The translations under genes and the position numbers were made by a program. From assembly GCA_910575815.1 (NCBI GenBank), contig CAJTFN010000004.1:231921-295920 (forward strand): 64,000 nt of DNA. Direction: 5' to 3'. Shown one piece after another: positions 36,594 through 45,215 of this stretch. How positions within the stretch are numbered: position 1 is the stretch's first letter; every line of letters begins with the position of its first letter. The notes under the pieces are model-generated. The model did no database searches. It saw only the letters and a list, made by a program, of their open reading frames with translations, and was not told the DNA's origin. Source of the DNA: Oscillospiraceae bacterium. Its GTDB lineage: Bacteria > Bacillota > Clostridia > Oscillospirales > Oscillospiraceae.

Positions 36594-37334
36594 ATGGTAG
36601 GATTATTCACGTGGGCAGAGCCCCAAAAGGGACAGAAAAGCATCCGTCTGGAGGAACGGCTGGTTCTGCGGATGCGGGTTTTACAGGCGGAGGTGACCCG
36701 AAGCGCCCATCCGGCGGTGCTCCGGCGGCGGGCGGCGGCGGCGGGAAAGAAATTGCGAAAGAGAGGGGTAACCCAGGTGGTGCTGCCGGAGGATGATTCC
36801 GTTCGGGAGCAGTTGTCCAAGTGCGGATTGCGGCCCGTGGGGACGCTGGCGCTCCGGCGGGCCGTGGCGGCGGACTGGGTCCGGACAGCTTTGGCGGCAA
36901 AGGACCAGCCGGTGGCCGGGGCACGGGTAGCGGTGTCGGCAGCGGCACTGACGGGGGAGGTGGTCCGTACGGTGACGGAGCTTTGCCTGCGGCACCGCTA
37001 TGTGCTCCTGGATCTTCCATACGGAGGGGAGGAGCTCTGCCGCCAGCTCCGGCGGGAGTACGGTGTGTCGCTGCTGTTGGGGCCCTCCAAGGACCAGCTG
37101 GAGGGAGCGGAAGCCCTGGTCCTCTTTGATTCCCGAACAGATTTGTCTCTGAAAAACCCTGTGGCTCTGCGGCTCTATGACGAGAAGCAGGCCCTGCCGT
37201 CCTTTACCCTGCCGCCCAGTCTGGAAGAGGCCCTGCCGGAGGGAGCGGATCGGGGGCAGCTGCTGGCGGTGCTCCGGGAGGCGGGAGTACTGAAGCGGGA
37301 AGAAATTTCGGTCGGGAGCCGAGAGGGGCGCTGA
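36594..37334 (+). CDS. Unrecognised soluble protein downstream of ftsEX
   Basis: A 246-residue protein with no recognised domain. It is Ala/Leu/Arg-rich, has no signal peptide or membrane segment, and alternates short hydrophobic strands (VTQVVLPED, RYVLLDLPYGG, VSLLLGPS, EALVLFDSR) with basic helices, which suggests an alpha/beta fold. Two segments, around residues 55-100 and 135-180, might be related half-domains. The GGGAGG site lies inside the preceding hairpin. It is probably co-transcribed with ftsE-ftsX-M23 or read from a weak start there. It looks like a genuine lineage-restricted protein. Confidence 0.72.
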   Translation: MVGLFTWAEPQKGQKSIRLEERLVLRMRVLQAEVTRSAHPAVLRRRAAAAGKKLRKRGVTQVVLPEDDSVREQLSKCGLRPVGTLALRRAVAADWVRTALAAKDQPVAGARVAVSAAALTGEVVRTVTELCLRHRYVLLDLPYGGEELCRQLRREYGVSLLLGPSKDQLEGAEALVLFDSRTDLSLKNPVALRLYDEKQALPSFTLPPSLEEALPEGADRGQLLAVLREAGVLKREEISVGSREGR

Positions 37335-37419
37335 AAAAGAGGGACGGAGTTCAGGCTTTTAAAGAAGGGGTTCCGGCTTGTGTCCCGGAACCCAATGGCC
37401 GAGGTTGCCGAGTTTCGGC

Positions 37420-37448
37420 TTGACATTCCCGCACTCCTTCTATATAAT
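37420..37448 (+). promoter_or_regulatory. Promoter of greA
   Basis: Perfect TTGACA, a 17-base spacer and perfect TATAAT. A hairpin GGGTTCCGG/CCGGAACCC (37368-37393) lies upstream and may end the preceding transcript despite having no U tract. Confidence 0.88.
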
Positions 37449-37522
37449 ATCATCTTGTAAAATTGCGCCTGTGGAAGATTTTTTCCGGGTAAAGCATATT
37501 GAGAAGAAAGGAACCGTCCGAC

Positions 37523-37996
37523 ATGGCAAAAGAATACAAGATGAGTCAAGCCCGCTACGACGAACTGCAGGAGGAGCTGAATTACCTCAAGACCACCCGC
37601 TCTGATGAGGTAGCGGAGCAGATCAAGGTAGCCCGGGGCTTTGGTGACCTCAGCGAGAACAGCGAGTACGACGAGGCAAAAAACGAGCAAGGCAAGCTTT
37701 ACTCTCACATTGCCGAGGTGGAGGAAATTATCCAGTACGCCGTCATTGTGGATGAGAGCAGCAATACCGATGTGGTGGCCATTGGCTGCAAGGTGACGGT
37801 GGAGGGGCCCGACGGCAAGGCGCTGCCTACGCCTTACACCATTGTGGGCTCTCAGGAGTCGGATCCCATGCATGGCATCATCTCCGAGGAATCTCCCTTT
37901 GGCAAAGCCTTGATTGGTGCGAAGGAGGGGGATACCGTTACGGTGGAGGCCCCCAAGGGGAACATCTGCTATAAGGTGCTGAAGATCGAGCGGTAA
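37523..37996 (+). CDS. greA: Transcription elongation factor GreA
   Basis: A 157-residue protein of normal GreA length. The N-terminal coiled coil carries the conserved tip GFGDLSENSEYDEAK, whose acidic residues help cleave backtracked RNA in RNA polymerase; the C-terminal domain contains SPFGKALIGAKEGD. The ATG at 37523 lies after GAAAGGA. It is followed by lysS, an arrangement common in Firmicutes. Confidence 0.96.
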   Translation: MAKEYKMSQARYDELQEELNYLKTTRSDEVAEQIKVARGFGDLSENSEYDEAKNEQGKLYSHIAEVEEIIQYAVIVDESSNTDVVAIGCKVTVEGPDGKALPTPYTIVGSQESDPMHGIISEESPFGKALIGAKEGDTVTVEAPKGNICYKVLKIER

Positions 37997-38014
37997 GTTT
38001 CCTTTCAAGAGGGA

Positions 38015-38138
38015 GCGGCCCCGTACTTTGCCGCCGAGAGGGGCCGCGGACCTGGAAGGGGAATACGGGCCTCTGGGCCGCGGCTAAAACGGAGCGCGTA
38101 CAGCGCAGCAAAAAGAAACGTCCGGGCCCAGCCCGGAC
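38015..38138 (+). other. Structured spacer between greA and lysS
   Basis: GCGGCCCC (from 38015) can pair with GGGGCCGC (about 38040), and GTCCGGGC-cca-GCCCGGAC forms a perfect hairpin at 38120-38138, ending 3 bases before the AAGGAG of lysS. There is no T-box motif, so any control differs from that of tyrS. Confidence 0.4.
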
Positions 38139-38154
38139 CATAAGGAGAGAAAAC

Positions 38155-39648
38155 ATGGCTGAACAAACGAAAAACCAGGAGCAGGACCTGAGCCAGCAGA
38201 CCAAAGTCCGCCGGGAGAAGCTGGCGGAGCTCCAGGCCGCCGGAGAGGATCCCTTTCAGCTGACCCGCTTTGACTGGGATGCCACGTCGGGACAGATCAA
38301 GGAGAACTTCGACGCCATGGAGGGGAAACCCGTTCGGGTGGCGGGCCGCCTTATGAGCAAGCGGGGCATGGGTAAGGTCAGCTTCTGCGACTTGCAGGAC
38401 CGGGATGGCCGTATCCAGCTGTACGCCCGGCAGGACGAGATGGACGAGGCGGTTTACAGGAAGTTTAAAAAGTTTGACATTGGCGACATCGTGGGTGTGG
38501 ACGGCGAGGTCTTCCGCACCCAGCGGGGGGAGATGAGCGTCCGGGCGAAAAACATCACCCTGTTGAGCAAGTCCCTGCTGCCTCTGCCGGAGAAGTTTCA
38601 CGGCCTCCAGGACAAGGAGCTCCGCTACCGCCAGCGCTATGTGGATTTGATGGTGAATCCGGAGGTGAAGCGGAACTTCTTGATCCGCTCCCAGTTCATC
38701 AAGTTCATGCGCCGCTATTTGGACGACCGAGGTTACATTGAGGTTGAGACCCCGGTGCTGAACACGCTGGCCGGCGGCGCGGCGGCCCGTCCCTTTGTCA
38801 CCCACCACAATACCCTGGACATCGACATGTATATGCGGATTGCCACGGAACTGCCCTTAAAGCGGCTAATCGTGGGCGGCATGGACCGTGTGTATGAGAT
38901 CGGCCGCATTTTCCGGAACGAGGGCATGGATCCCAAACACAACCCGGAGTTTACCACGGTAGAGCTCTATCAGGCCTACACGGATTTTCACGGCATGATG
39001 GACGTGGTGGAGGGGATTCTTTCCGGCGCGGCCAAGGAGATTCTGGGCGGCTATCAGGTGGAGTGGCTTGGCCAGCAAATCGACCTGACTCCCGGCTGGC
39101 GGCGCCTGACCATGGTTGACGCGGTGAAGGAGTACGCCGGTGTGGACTTCTCCGCCATTTCGGACGACGAGGAGGCGGTGGCCGCGGCCAAGAGCATCGG
39201 CGTAGAGTTGGCGGAAACCGCGGACAAGACCTGGGGTAATGCCCTGTACGCCTGCTTTGACCAGCGGGTGGAGGAGAAGCTGATTCAGCCCACCTTTATC
39301 ACCATGTACCCGGTGGAGGTCTCTCCGCTGACGAAGCGGAGCCCGGCGGATCCCCGACTGACGGAGCGGTTCGAGCTTTTCGTCTGCCACAGCGAGCTAG
39401 CCAACGCCTATTCCGAGCTCAACGACCCCATTGATCAGCGCCGCCGCTTCGAAAAACAGGCGGAGCTCCGGGACCGGGGCGACGACGAGACGGAGATGCT
39501 GGATGAGGATTTCCTCACGGCCCTGGAGTACGGTATGCCTCCCACCGGCGGTATGGGCATCGGTGTGGACCGGGCGGTGATGCTGCTGACCGGCGCGGAT
39601 ACGATCCGGGATGTGATTTTGTTCCCCACGATGAAGCCCCTGGACTAA
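38155..39648 (+). CDS. lysS: Lysyl-tRNA synthetase, class II
   Basis: A 497-residue class IIb synthetase. The N-terminal OB-fold anticodon-binding domain (about 55-150) is followed by the catalytic core with motif 2 FRNEGMDPKHNPEFT and motif 3 GGMGIGVDRAVMLL. It charges tRNA(Lys). An AAGGAG site precedes the ATG. Confidence 0.97.
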   Translation: MAEQTKNQEQDLSQQTKVRREKLAELQAAGEDPFQLTRFDWDATSGQIKENFDAMEGKPVRVAGRLMSKRGMGKVSFCDLQDRDGRIQLYARQDEMDEAVYRKFKKFDIGDIVGVDGEVFRTQRGEMSVRAKNITLLSKSLLPLPEKFHGLQDKELRYRQRYVDLMVNPEVKRNFLIRSQFIKFMRRYLDDRGYIEVETPVLNTLAGGAAARPFVTHHNTLDIDMYMRIATELPLKRLIVGGMDRVYEIGRIFRNEGMDPKHNPEFTTVELYQAYTDFHGMMDVVEGILSGAAKEILGGYQVEWLGQQIDLTPGWRRLTMVDAVKEYAGVDFSAISDDEEAVAAAKSIGVELAETADKTWGNALYACFDQRVEEKLIQPTFITMYPVEVSPLTKRSPADPRLTERFELFVCHSELANAYSELNDPIDQRRRFEKQAELRDRGDDETEMLDEDFLTALEYGMPPTGGMGIGVDRAVMLLTGADTIRDVILFPTMKPLD

Positions 39649-39694
39649 TATTAAGAGATAAAATCATCCTTGACAAAACTGCTAGAAAAGAAGC

Positions 39695-39730
39695 AAAGCG
39701 GCAAAGGATCATGCCTTTGCCGCTTTATCC
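39695..39730 (+). terminator. Terminator after lysS
   Basis: AAAGCGGCAAAGG pairs perfectly with CCTTTGCCGCTTT around a 6-base loop. Confidence 0.85.
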
Positions 39731-39745
39731 TATGTTTTGGGCACA

Positions 39746-39880
39746 CTATGTTTTCGCTGTCTGCTCTTGCAGGAACGTAATGAAATCATCCAGGGTCTGG
39801 AACTTGTCAAATCACTCCAGAGCGGCGTAGCAGTCCTTCCGGTCTTCCTTGACGCAAGGGAGGAAACGGCTCCGTAAGGT
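39746..39880 (-). pseudogene. Possible remnant of a small protein
   Basis: On the minus strand one frame reads CVKEDRKDCYAALE, a TGA, then FDKFQTLDDFITFLQEQTAK and a final stop. The composition looks protein-like on both sides of the internal stop, but there is no start or ribosome binding site and no family is recognised. It lies in a 558-base gap between lysS and the sigma factor gene, which otherwise holds only terminators and the sigma gene promoter region. Confidence 0.3.
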
Positions 39881-39999
39881 TGTTCGCAAACAGCGAACAC
39901 AGATTTAAGTCTTTTGTAACAAATGATGCTGTTTTGCTTAACAACTCTCGTGTACCATAATACTTGCAAGAGACAAAACTTCTTTTCATCCAATCTTCC

Positions 40000-40047
40000 A
40001 AAACAGGCAGAGGGTCCACCGAAAGGCGGACCCTCTGCCTGTTTTCA
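40000..40047. terminator. Long bidirectional hairpin
   Basis: AAAACAGGCAGAGGGTCC pairs perfectly (18 bases) with GGACCCTCTGCCTGTTTT around a 10-base loop. With A on one side and T on the other it can terminate in both directions and isolates the sigma factor operon. Confidence 0.85.
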
Positions 40048-40206
40048 GCGGCATAGCTCAACCAGACACAATCTGGTTTGCCTGAAAAATAGAATTATAG
40101 ATTCGGAAGATTTTTTTGTCGAACGTGGGATACTTTTCTGTTTTTCACAGTTAAAATAATAGAGCCACGGGACATCCGTATATCAGTACAAAGGAGAGGA
40201 TGGAAT

Positions 40207-40740
40207 ATGCTTGCAATCTGTCTGGCCGTGCTGGAGACCGAGCAGGACCAGCGACGTTTTATCAAGCTCTACAAGGCATATGAAAAGAAAGTCTACCTAA
40301 CGGCGCTGCGCTTTCTGGGGAACCCTACCCAGGCGGAGGACGCCGCGCAGCAAACATGGGTGCAGCTTCTGCGGAGCTGGGAGCGGGTGTGTACCCTATC
40401 CTGGAGCCAGGCGGGCGGCTATGTGGCTACCGTGGCCAAGAACGCCGCCTTGGATATTCTGCGAACAGAGCGGCAGACAGAGCCCTTCCCGGAGGACTGG
40501 GATCCGCCTGCTCAGAATGAGCATCAAGAGGAGTATGCCTATCTGATTTCGCTGATCCGGGCGCTGCCGGAGAGCTACCGCCGTATTCTGGAGCTGAAAT
40601 GCGTACAGGAGCTGAGCAACCGGGAAATCGCGCGGCGTTTGAAGATCAAGGAGTCTACGGTTGCCAGCCGGGTAATGCGGGGCCGGACGATGCTGCGGAA
40701 GTGTCTGGAAAAGGAGGGGTATGTAAATGATGCAGTTTGA
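40207..40740 (+). CDS. Sigma-70 family (ECF-type) RNA polymerase sigma factor
   Basis: A 177-residue protein. Region 2 is at about residues 20-90 (FIKLYKAYEKKVYLTALRFL, then AEDAAQQTWVQLLRSW) and region 4 at about 118-170 (ALPESYRRILELKCVQELSN, then REIARRLKIKESTVASRVMR). There is no region 3, as in ECF sigma factors. An AAAGGAGAGG site precedes the ATG. Its end overlaps the next gene, a DUF4179 membrane protein, by 14 bases, the usual sigma/anti-sigma arrangement. The two secreted proteins downstream are probable members of its regulon. Confidence 0.9.
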   Translation: MLAICLAVLETEQDQRRFIKLYKAYEKKVYLTALRFLGNPTQAEDAAQQTWVQLLRSWERVCTLSWSQAGGYVATVAKNAALDILRTERQTEPFPEDWDPPAQNEHQEEYAYLISLIRALPESYRRILELKCVQELSNREIARRLKIKESTVASRVMRGRTMLRKCLEKEGYVNDAV

Positions 40741-42031
40741 TCAAATTCTCTCCCAAGCGTTGATGGACGCCAACCTGGCCGATTTGGAAAGCATCTGCCA
40801 ACAGATGAAGGATGTGGAGGTGAGTTTTTCTCCCCGGTATCTCCGGGAACGGATGAAACTGCTGGCGGACCCCTGGAAATGGATAGAATATCAGGAGCCT
40901 TCGAGTCGGAGAAGAAGGCTGGACTGGAAGCTGATCGCGTTGACAGCGGCGCTGCTTCTGCTGTCAGCCTGCGCGGTGGCGGCGTTCACGGGACAGTTTT
41001 CCCAGTGGTTCCCTTGGCTTGGAGTGAACCCCGATGCTCCCGAGGTATCGGAGAACATCATGGCCCGGATGGGCACCGTCATTGAGCAAAGCCAGACGGT
41101 AGACGATATGACGGTTACGCTCTACGCCGCTGTGTGGGATGGGGAGACGCTGCGGCTGTCCATGACGGTGGAAAAGCCGAATATGCCGGAGGAATGGAAC
41201 GAGGAGTTTTGGCGCGGTTCCTGGATTTACCGGGAGAAGTGCCGCCTCTCCATGCGGCAGGACCAGTTGGAGGACTACACACGCAAGGAGGTGGAGAGCC
41301 GTTACGCGGAGATGGAGGTAAATCTCCCGCCGACGGAGCTGGAGAGGAGGATCCAAGACCAATTGGCCGGGAGCCGGTTCACATTTCAACCGGGCTTCAA
41401 CCTGGTCCGACGGGAGGGAGACAAACTGTTCTTTGAGGTGACGCTGCCCCTGGCCGACTACGTGGAGCGGCCGGAGCTGACACTTCACTTGGAAACATTG
41501 GCTACTTACGAGGAGGGGAAAGGCACGTTGCTGACCGTTGGGGAAGGGGGGAGCAGCAGACCCGGACCGGACGTTGTGATTCTGGACGGCCCCTATGATT
41601 TCACCTTTACCTTGGATAAGATGATCCAGCCTGTAATCTATGAGGGAGCGGCCGCGTTAACGGTGGAGAATATTCCGCTGGAATTCTCTCGGATCAAGCT
41701 TACGGTTTCCGCCGTAGAGGCGGATTTCTGGAGCCCGGTTTTGATACAATATTTGCAGTTCCCGGGTGGGGAGGCCGGGACCTCGGATCGGACATACATC
41801 GAAGAGGAACAAGCCCAGGCGATGGGGCCGCAGGGACTTTGGCTGGAGGACGGTACCTATGTCGATTTCTCCAATATACGGAAGTCCTTCACGATGACAG
41901 AAACCTTGGAGGGCACAACGGGCGGAATGGAATGTCAGTATCCCCACGTCGTCGACCCCTATGCCGTAACCGCGGTCAACCTGGGCGGAACGCGGGTGGA
42001 GCTTCAGGACCTGGGGCGCCGGACGGAGTGA
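40727..42031 (+). CDS. Membrane protein with DUF4179-like extracytoplasmic domain, probable anti-sigma factor
   Basis: A 434-residue protein: a cytoplasmic N-terminal 66 residues ending in RRRRLDWK, one membrane segment (about 67-88) and a large extracytoplasmic beta-rich domain starting with the DUF4179-like stretch VDDMTVTLYAAVWDGETLRL. This single-pass layout beside a sigma factor is typical of the anti-sigma/DUF4179 proteins of Firmicutes. The start overlaps the sigma gene and follows GGAGG. It is likely to hold the sigma factor until an envelope signal is sensed; this is inferred from position and topology. Confidence 0.8.
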   Translation: MMQFDQILSQALMDANLADLESICQQMKDVEVSFSPRYLRERMKLLADPWKWIEYQEPSSRRRRLDWKLIALTAALLLLSACAVAAFTGQFSQWFPWLGVNPDAPEVSENIMARMGTVIEQSQTVDDMTVTLYAAVWDGETLRLSMTVEKPNMPEEWNEEFWRGSWIYREKCRLSMRQDQLEDYTRKEVESRYAEMEVNLPPTELERRIQDQLAGSRFTFQPGFNLVRREGDKLFFEVTLPLADYVERPELTLHLETLATYEEGKGTLLTVGEGGSSRPGPDVVILDGPYDFTFTLDKMIQPVIYEGAAALTVENIPLEFSRIKLTVSAVEADFWSPVLIQYLQFPGGEAGTSDRTYIEEEQAQAMGPQGLWLEDGTYVDFSNIRKSFTMTETLEGTTGGMECQYPHVVDPYAVTAVNLGGTRVELQDLGRRTE

Positions 42032-42097
42032 GCCGCCTCCCCCTATGCTAAAATCGCGGGATATTGTGCCCGCAGGAAAACAGAAAGGAAATGAACG

Positions 42098-42889
42098 ATG
42101 AAAACTTGGAAGCAATTTTTGGCTGGAATGTGCACGGTGGTGCTGGTTGCCGCCATGGCCGGAACGGCTCTGGCAGCGGGTGGCCGACTGCAAGTCGGCG
42201 CGGCCGGCGTGGTGGTGAAGGACCAGGTGAAGGTGGAGCCGGGCGGAACTTATACCGTAGGTAAAGAAAGGATTCCCGGCGTTGTGGACTACGAAGCCGC
42301 CAACGGCAAGTCCTACCACTACCTGCCGGTGCAGATGTTCAGCGACTATCTCAACATCCGGACCGGCTGGAGCAAACAGCGCAGCAGCGTCGTCCTGGGT
42401 TCTACCATGGAAGGCGCGCAGCTTGAGGCCCGGGTGACAACCGACGAGGAAACGCTGAAGGAACGGCCCAAAAATCCGACGTTGGGCCTGAGCGTTGGAG
42501 CCTTTACAGAGGTTTCACCCAGCCTTGTGGACACGACGAAGAAGCCTACGCAGGTCGTAGACGATAAGACCAGGGCTCAGTCCATCACCGGCTACGGCTC
42601 CAGTGGAACCTTCCTCCCGGAAAACGGAAGGTATATCCTGCTCACAATAACGAATAACGGCACATCTCAGGTACGATGCCAGGCAGGTCTTCCCATCACG
42701 CTGGGTATATGGGACCGCTTCCCCAGTGTGGCGCTTGAACCGGGCAACACGTTAACCAGAGCCTTTGTAATTGCCGAAGGTACAACGAGGGAATCCGCCG
42801 AATTTGTGTACGGTGTCAGCCCAACGCTCTCTTACCTGAGTGCACCGGATGGAGCGGATGTGACCATCACGTTCATGCAATATCGATAA
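42098..42889 (+). CDS. Secreted protein of a tandem paralogous pair (first copy)
   Basis: A 263-residue protein with a signal peptide (1-26, cleavage near ALA-AG). The N-terminal third (GGRLQVGAAGVVVKDQVKVE, then YHYLPVQMFSDYLNIRTGWS) resembles a degenerate copper amine oxidase-like stalk domain; the C-terminal half has a beta-sandwich look (YILLTITNNGTSQVRC, then LEPGNTLTRAF). The next gene is a paralogue of the same design. GAAAGGAA precedes the ATG. No enzymatic residues are apparent; a cell-surface binding or stress role under the upstream sigma factor is inference. Confidence 0.78.
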   Translation: MKTWKQFLAGMCTVVLVAAMAGTALAAGGRLQVGAAGVVVKDQVKVEPGGTYTVGKERIPGVVDYEAANGKSYHYLPVQMFSDYLNIRTGWSKQRSSVVLGSTMEGAQLEARVTTDEETLKERPKNPTLGLSVGAFTEVSPSLVDTTKKPTQVVDDKTRAQSITGYGSSGTFLPENGRYILLTITNNGTSQVRCQAGLPITLGIWDRFPSVALEPGNTLTRAFVIAEGTTRESAEFVYGVSPTLSYLSAPDGADVTITFMQYR

Positions 42890-42917
42890 TATTTATTTGT
42901 AAAGAGGAGCAGTTGCC

Positions 42918-43679
42918 ATGAAAAAATACGCGTCGTTTTTTGCTGGAATGATCGTCATGATCTCCGTTCTCGCCCTGTCCGGCACGGCCCTGGCCGCATC
43001 GGGCCAGCTGCAAATCAGCAATGCGGGACTTGTGATCCTGGATGCCGTGAAGGTGAAGCCGGGGGACAACTATTCCGTGGACGGCCAATGGCTTCCAGCC
43101 GCCGTCACTTACACGGGAACGGACGGTAAGCCCTACTATTATTTGCCCGCGCAGATGATGTCGGATTATTTCAATGTCCAGGTTGGCTGGAATGAGAAGC
43201 AGGGCAGCATCGTTCTGGGTGCTTCCTCAAACGATAAAACCAGCCTGGAATCGAAAGATCCCAATCCCACAAAGCCCAAAATTGGCGTAAAGATAGGACC
43301 TTATAAAGAAATTGCCTCCAGTGGGGTAGATATGAAGCAGCAGCCTTCCCTCATCTGCGACGACAAGACCCATGTCCAGACCGTCACCAGCGTTCATTTG
43401 GGTGACGTCTTTATTCCGGCGAATGGTAAATACGTTATTTTCCGAGTGACAAACAAAGGCAAAGAACGAGTTACATGCCTGGCAGGTCAGCCCGTCATGC
43501 TGGGGGAACCCACATATTTCCCTGCCGTTGATCTTGAGCCGGGACGTACCTTAACCCGGGCCTTTGAGCTGGACAGCAACACTTCGGAAGAAAATGCCGG
43601 ACTCCTTTTTGATATCCGAGGCGCGGCCGGTACGAGTGAGCCCATTGACGTGGAATATTCCCTGATGCAGTTCAAATAA
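42918..43679 (+). CDS. Secreted protein of a tandem paralogous pair (second copy)
   Basis: A 253-residue protein aligned along its length with the preceding gene product: a signal peptide ending ALA-AS, SGQLQISNAGLVILDAVKVK, then YYLPAQMMSDYFNVQVGWNE, and the C-terminal VIFRVTNKGKERVTC and LEPGRTLTRAFEL. The copies are clearly diverged, so the duplication is not recent. It lies 28 bases after the first copy with its own GAGGAG site. The function is unknown. Confidence 0.78.
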   Translation: MKKYASFFAGMIVMISVLALSGTALAASGQLQISNAGLVILDAVKVKPGDNYSVDGQWLPAAVTYTGTDGKPYYYLPAQMMSDYFNVQVGWNEKQGSIVLGASSNDKTSLESKDPNPTKPKIGVKIGPYKEIASSGVDMKQQPSLICDDKTHVQTVTSVHLGDVFIPANGKYVIFRVTNKGKERVTCLAGQPVMLGEPTYFPAVDLEPGRTLTRAFELDSNTSEENAGLLFDIRGAAGTSEPIDVEYSLMQFK

Positions 43680-43733
43680 TAGGTGTACAAGCGTTCAGTA
43701 AAGACTTGACAACTTAGGATTGACGGAGACGCA

Positions 43734-43768
43734 AACACCCCCGCCGCATCAAAGCGGTGGGGGTGTTG
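43734..43768. terminator. Shared terminator of convergent units
   Basis: AACACCCCCGCCGC pairs with GCGGTGGGGGTGTT (one mismatch-type G-T) around ATCAAA. It ends the sigma operon from the left; from the right it overlaps the last codons of the minus-strand gene at 43749. Confidence 0.75.
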
Positions 43769-43967
43769 TCAATCGATCGGCGGCCCGATCAATTTTGACC
43801 TGAAGGCGCTCCAGGGTTTTCTGGAGGCCCTCTCGGTCCACATCGGTATCTCCGGCGGACAGCTCCGCCAGAAAGAGCATCTGATGGAGAGTATGCTCGA
43901 TTTCCGCCAAGATTTCCAGGGTGGTTTGTACCGGCATCCCTGGGCCTTTTTCATTGGAAGGAAGCAT
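43749..43967 (-). CDS. Small helical protein of unknown function
   Basis: A 72-residue acidic, probably coiled-coil protein (LEILAEIEHTLHQMLFLAEL, then LQKTLERLQVKIDRAADRL). AAAGGAG lies 9 bases before the ATG. The last codons (Thr-Pro-Pro-Pro-Leu) are formed by the terminator stem itself. No family is recognised. Confidence 0.6.
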   Translation of the reverse strand: MLPSNEKGPGMPVQTTLEILAEIEHTLHQMLFLAELSAGDTDVDREGLQKTLERLQVKIDRAADRLTTPPPL

Positions 43968-44180
43968 GGTTTAAAGCTCCTTTTCGTACTCGGGGGGAGG
44001 TGATTAAAATCAGCGAACTTGCAGCGGCTGGGGCATAAGTGGAATTCGAATTGCTGTATGTTTATCATAACATGGTTTTTCCCAAATCACAAGGGAAGTT
44101 TTTGCCGGAGGACTGTCCCAGGCAAAAGCGAATCTATGTGTCGGCTGGTCCTTCGAGACAAGTGAAAATTTGCCGGGAGA

Positions 44181-44209
44181 TTGAATTGGGCAAATTCCTG
44201 TGCTATAAT
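44181..44209 (+). promoter_or_regulatory. Promoter of the 44259 gene
   Basis: TTGAAT, a 17-base spacer and a perfect TATAAT. Confidence 0.7.
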
Positions 44210-44258
44210 TAAAAAATCTATAGCATTCGAAAACAGATGGCACGGCGGGGAAACAAAT

Positions 44259-44846
44259 ATGAAGGAAGCAGATAGAAAGGCTTTGGATAAATACTTGGCC
44301 TCGACCGCAAAATTAGGAACCGGGCCTTTGGCAGAAGCTGAAAAACGCAAAAAAGAAGAAACCCTGAAAAAATCACTCTCTGAGGATTTGACGTCCCCCG
44401 GGGTGTTTTGCCATTGGCTGAAGGAAGCCTGTAAAGATAGAGACGGAGACGCGCTGGACGAGACTATGCTTTTAGGATGGATATTGAGGCGGTTTGACAG
44501 GGAAAGCGTCAAGGTGCTGGAAGAGATTTCACTCGAAAACTGGGTAAAGACCAATAACCTGGAAGATATGGTGGAGCTGATTGAGCGCTATGGCGGTGAA
44601 GAAACGGTGAACGTTTTGGCGTCTATGGCTATTCAGAGATACCCAGGTCATTATCTTGGGGAGTATGACGAACATATTACGCGCAAAGCGGTTTGGTCGC
44701 TGCATAGACTCTACAAGGAAAAGGGAAACGCAGAAGCCCTTGAAAAAATAAGGGAATTATCCAGATGCGGGGACCTTATGGTGGAAAGGCTTGCGAAGTA
44801 CCACCTGGAAAAGCTCGGCGCGAATGAAAGACCGGCTTTGGAATAA
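44259..44846 (+). CDS. Unrecognised all-helical protein
   Basis: A 195-residue protein from the ATG at 44259 (an upstream ATG at 44181 lies inside the promoter and is rejected). It is soluble, charged and almost entirely helical, with segments such as LEDMVELIERYGGEETVNVL and KAVWSLHRLYKEKGNAEALE that look like tetratricopeptide- or HEAT-type helical hairpins. Base composition is somewhat richer in A than its neighbours. It has its own promoter and lies just before the tyrS leader. The function is unknown. Confidence 0.68.
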   Translation: MKEADRKALDKYLASTAKLGTGPLAEAEKRKKEETLKKSLSEDLTSPGVFCHWLKEACKDRDGDALDETMLLGWILRRFDRESVKVLEEISLENWVKTNNLEDMVELIERYGGEETVNVLASMAIQRYPGHYLGEYDEHITRKAVWSLHRLYKEKGNAEALEKIRELSRCGDLMVERLAKYHLEKLGANERPALE

Positions 44847-44867
44847 TGCCTCCTTGCTTGGTTTGTG

Positions 44868-44896
44868 TTGACAATTCCCGGCGTATCTGCTACAAT
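44868..44896 (+). promoter_or_regulatory. Promoter of the T-box-tyrS unit
   Basis: Perfect TTGACA, a 17-base spacer and TACAAT. Confidence 0.85.
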
Positions 44897-44902
44897 ACGT
44901 TT

Positions 44903-45176
44903 CACAGTGAAGAAGAGGACCAGTACCCGTCATGTCCTTCGCGAAGAGAACCCCCGGCTTGGTGAAAGGGGGAGGGAGGCGGACGGCGAATACGCCTTGG
45001 AGCTGGCGCCCGAACGGAGGAAAGAAGCCTCTCAGTAGGCGCGCGCCGGGTGCGCCCGTTATTGCGCAGAAGTGTGTTGGCACTTCATGAGGCCGTTCTC
45101 GCGAGAGGGCGGCGAACCAGAGGTGGTACCGCGAATGTTTTCGCCCTCTGTCCCCACCGGGACGGGGCGTTTTTTC
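44903..45176 (+). ncRNA. Tyrosine T-box riboswitch
   Basis: The leader of tyrS carries the T-box sequence AGGTGGTACCGCG (45121-45133), whose TGGT pairs with the ACCA end of uncharged tRNA(Tyr) (discriminator A). The AGTA motif of Stem I is at about 44922, and a tyrosine specifier TAC is at 44991-44993 in GGCGAATACGCC. A terminator CGCCCTCTGTCCC/GGGACGGGGCG followed by six T ends at 45176. Binding of uncharged tRNA(Tyr) is expected to favour the antiterminator and expression of tyrS. Confidence 0.92.
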
Positions 45177-45215
45177 GTTCCCTCCGGGGAATTTAAACAA
45201 AAAGGAGACGGTAAA

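Noticed and set aside
45121..45176. Considered as an ordinary terminator or a different riboswitch
   Set aside because: The AGGTGGTACCGCG sequence, tyrosine specifier and following tyrS identify a T-box.
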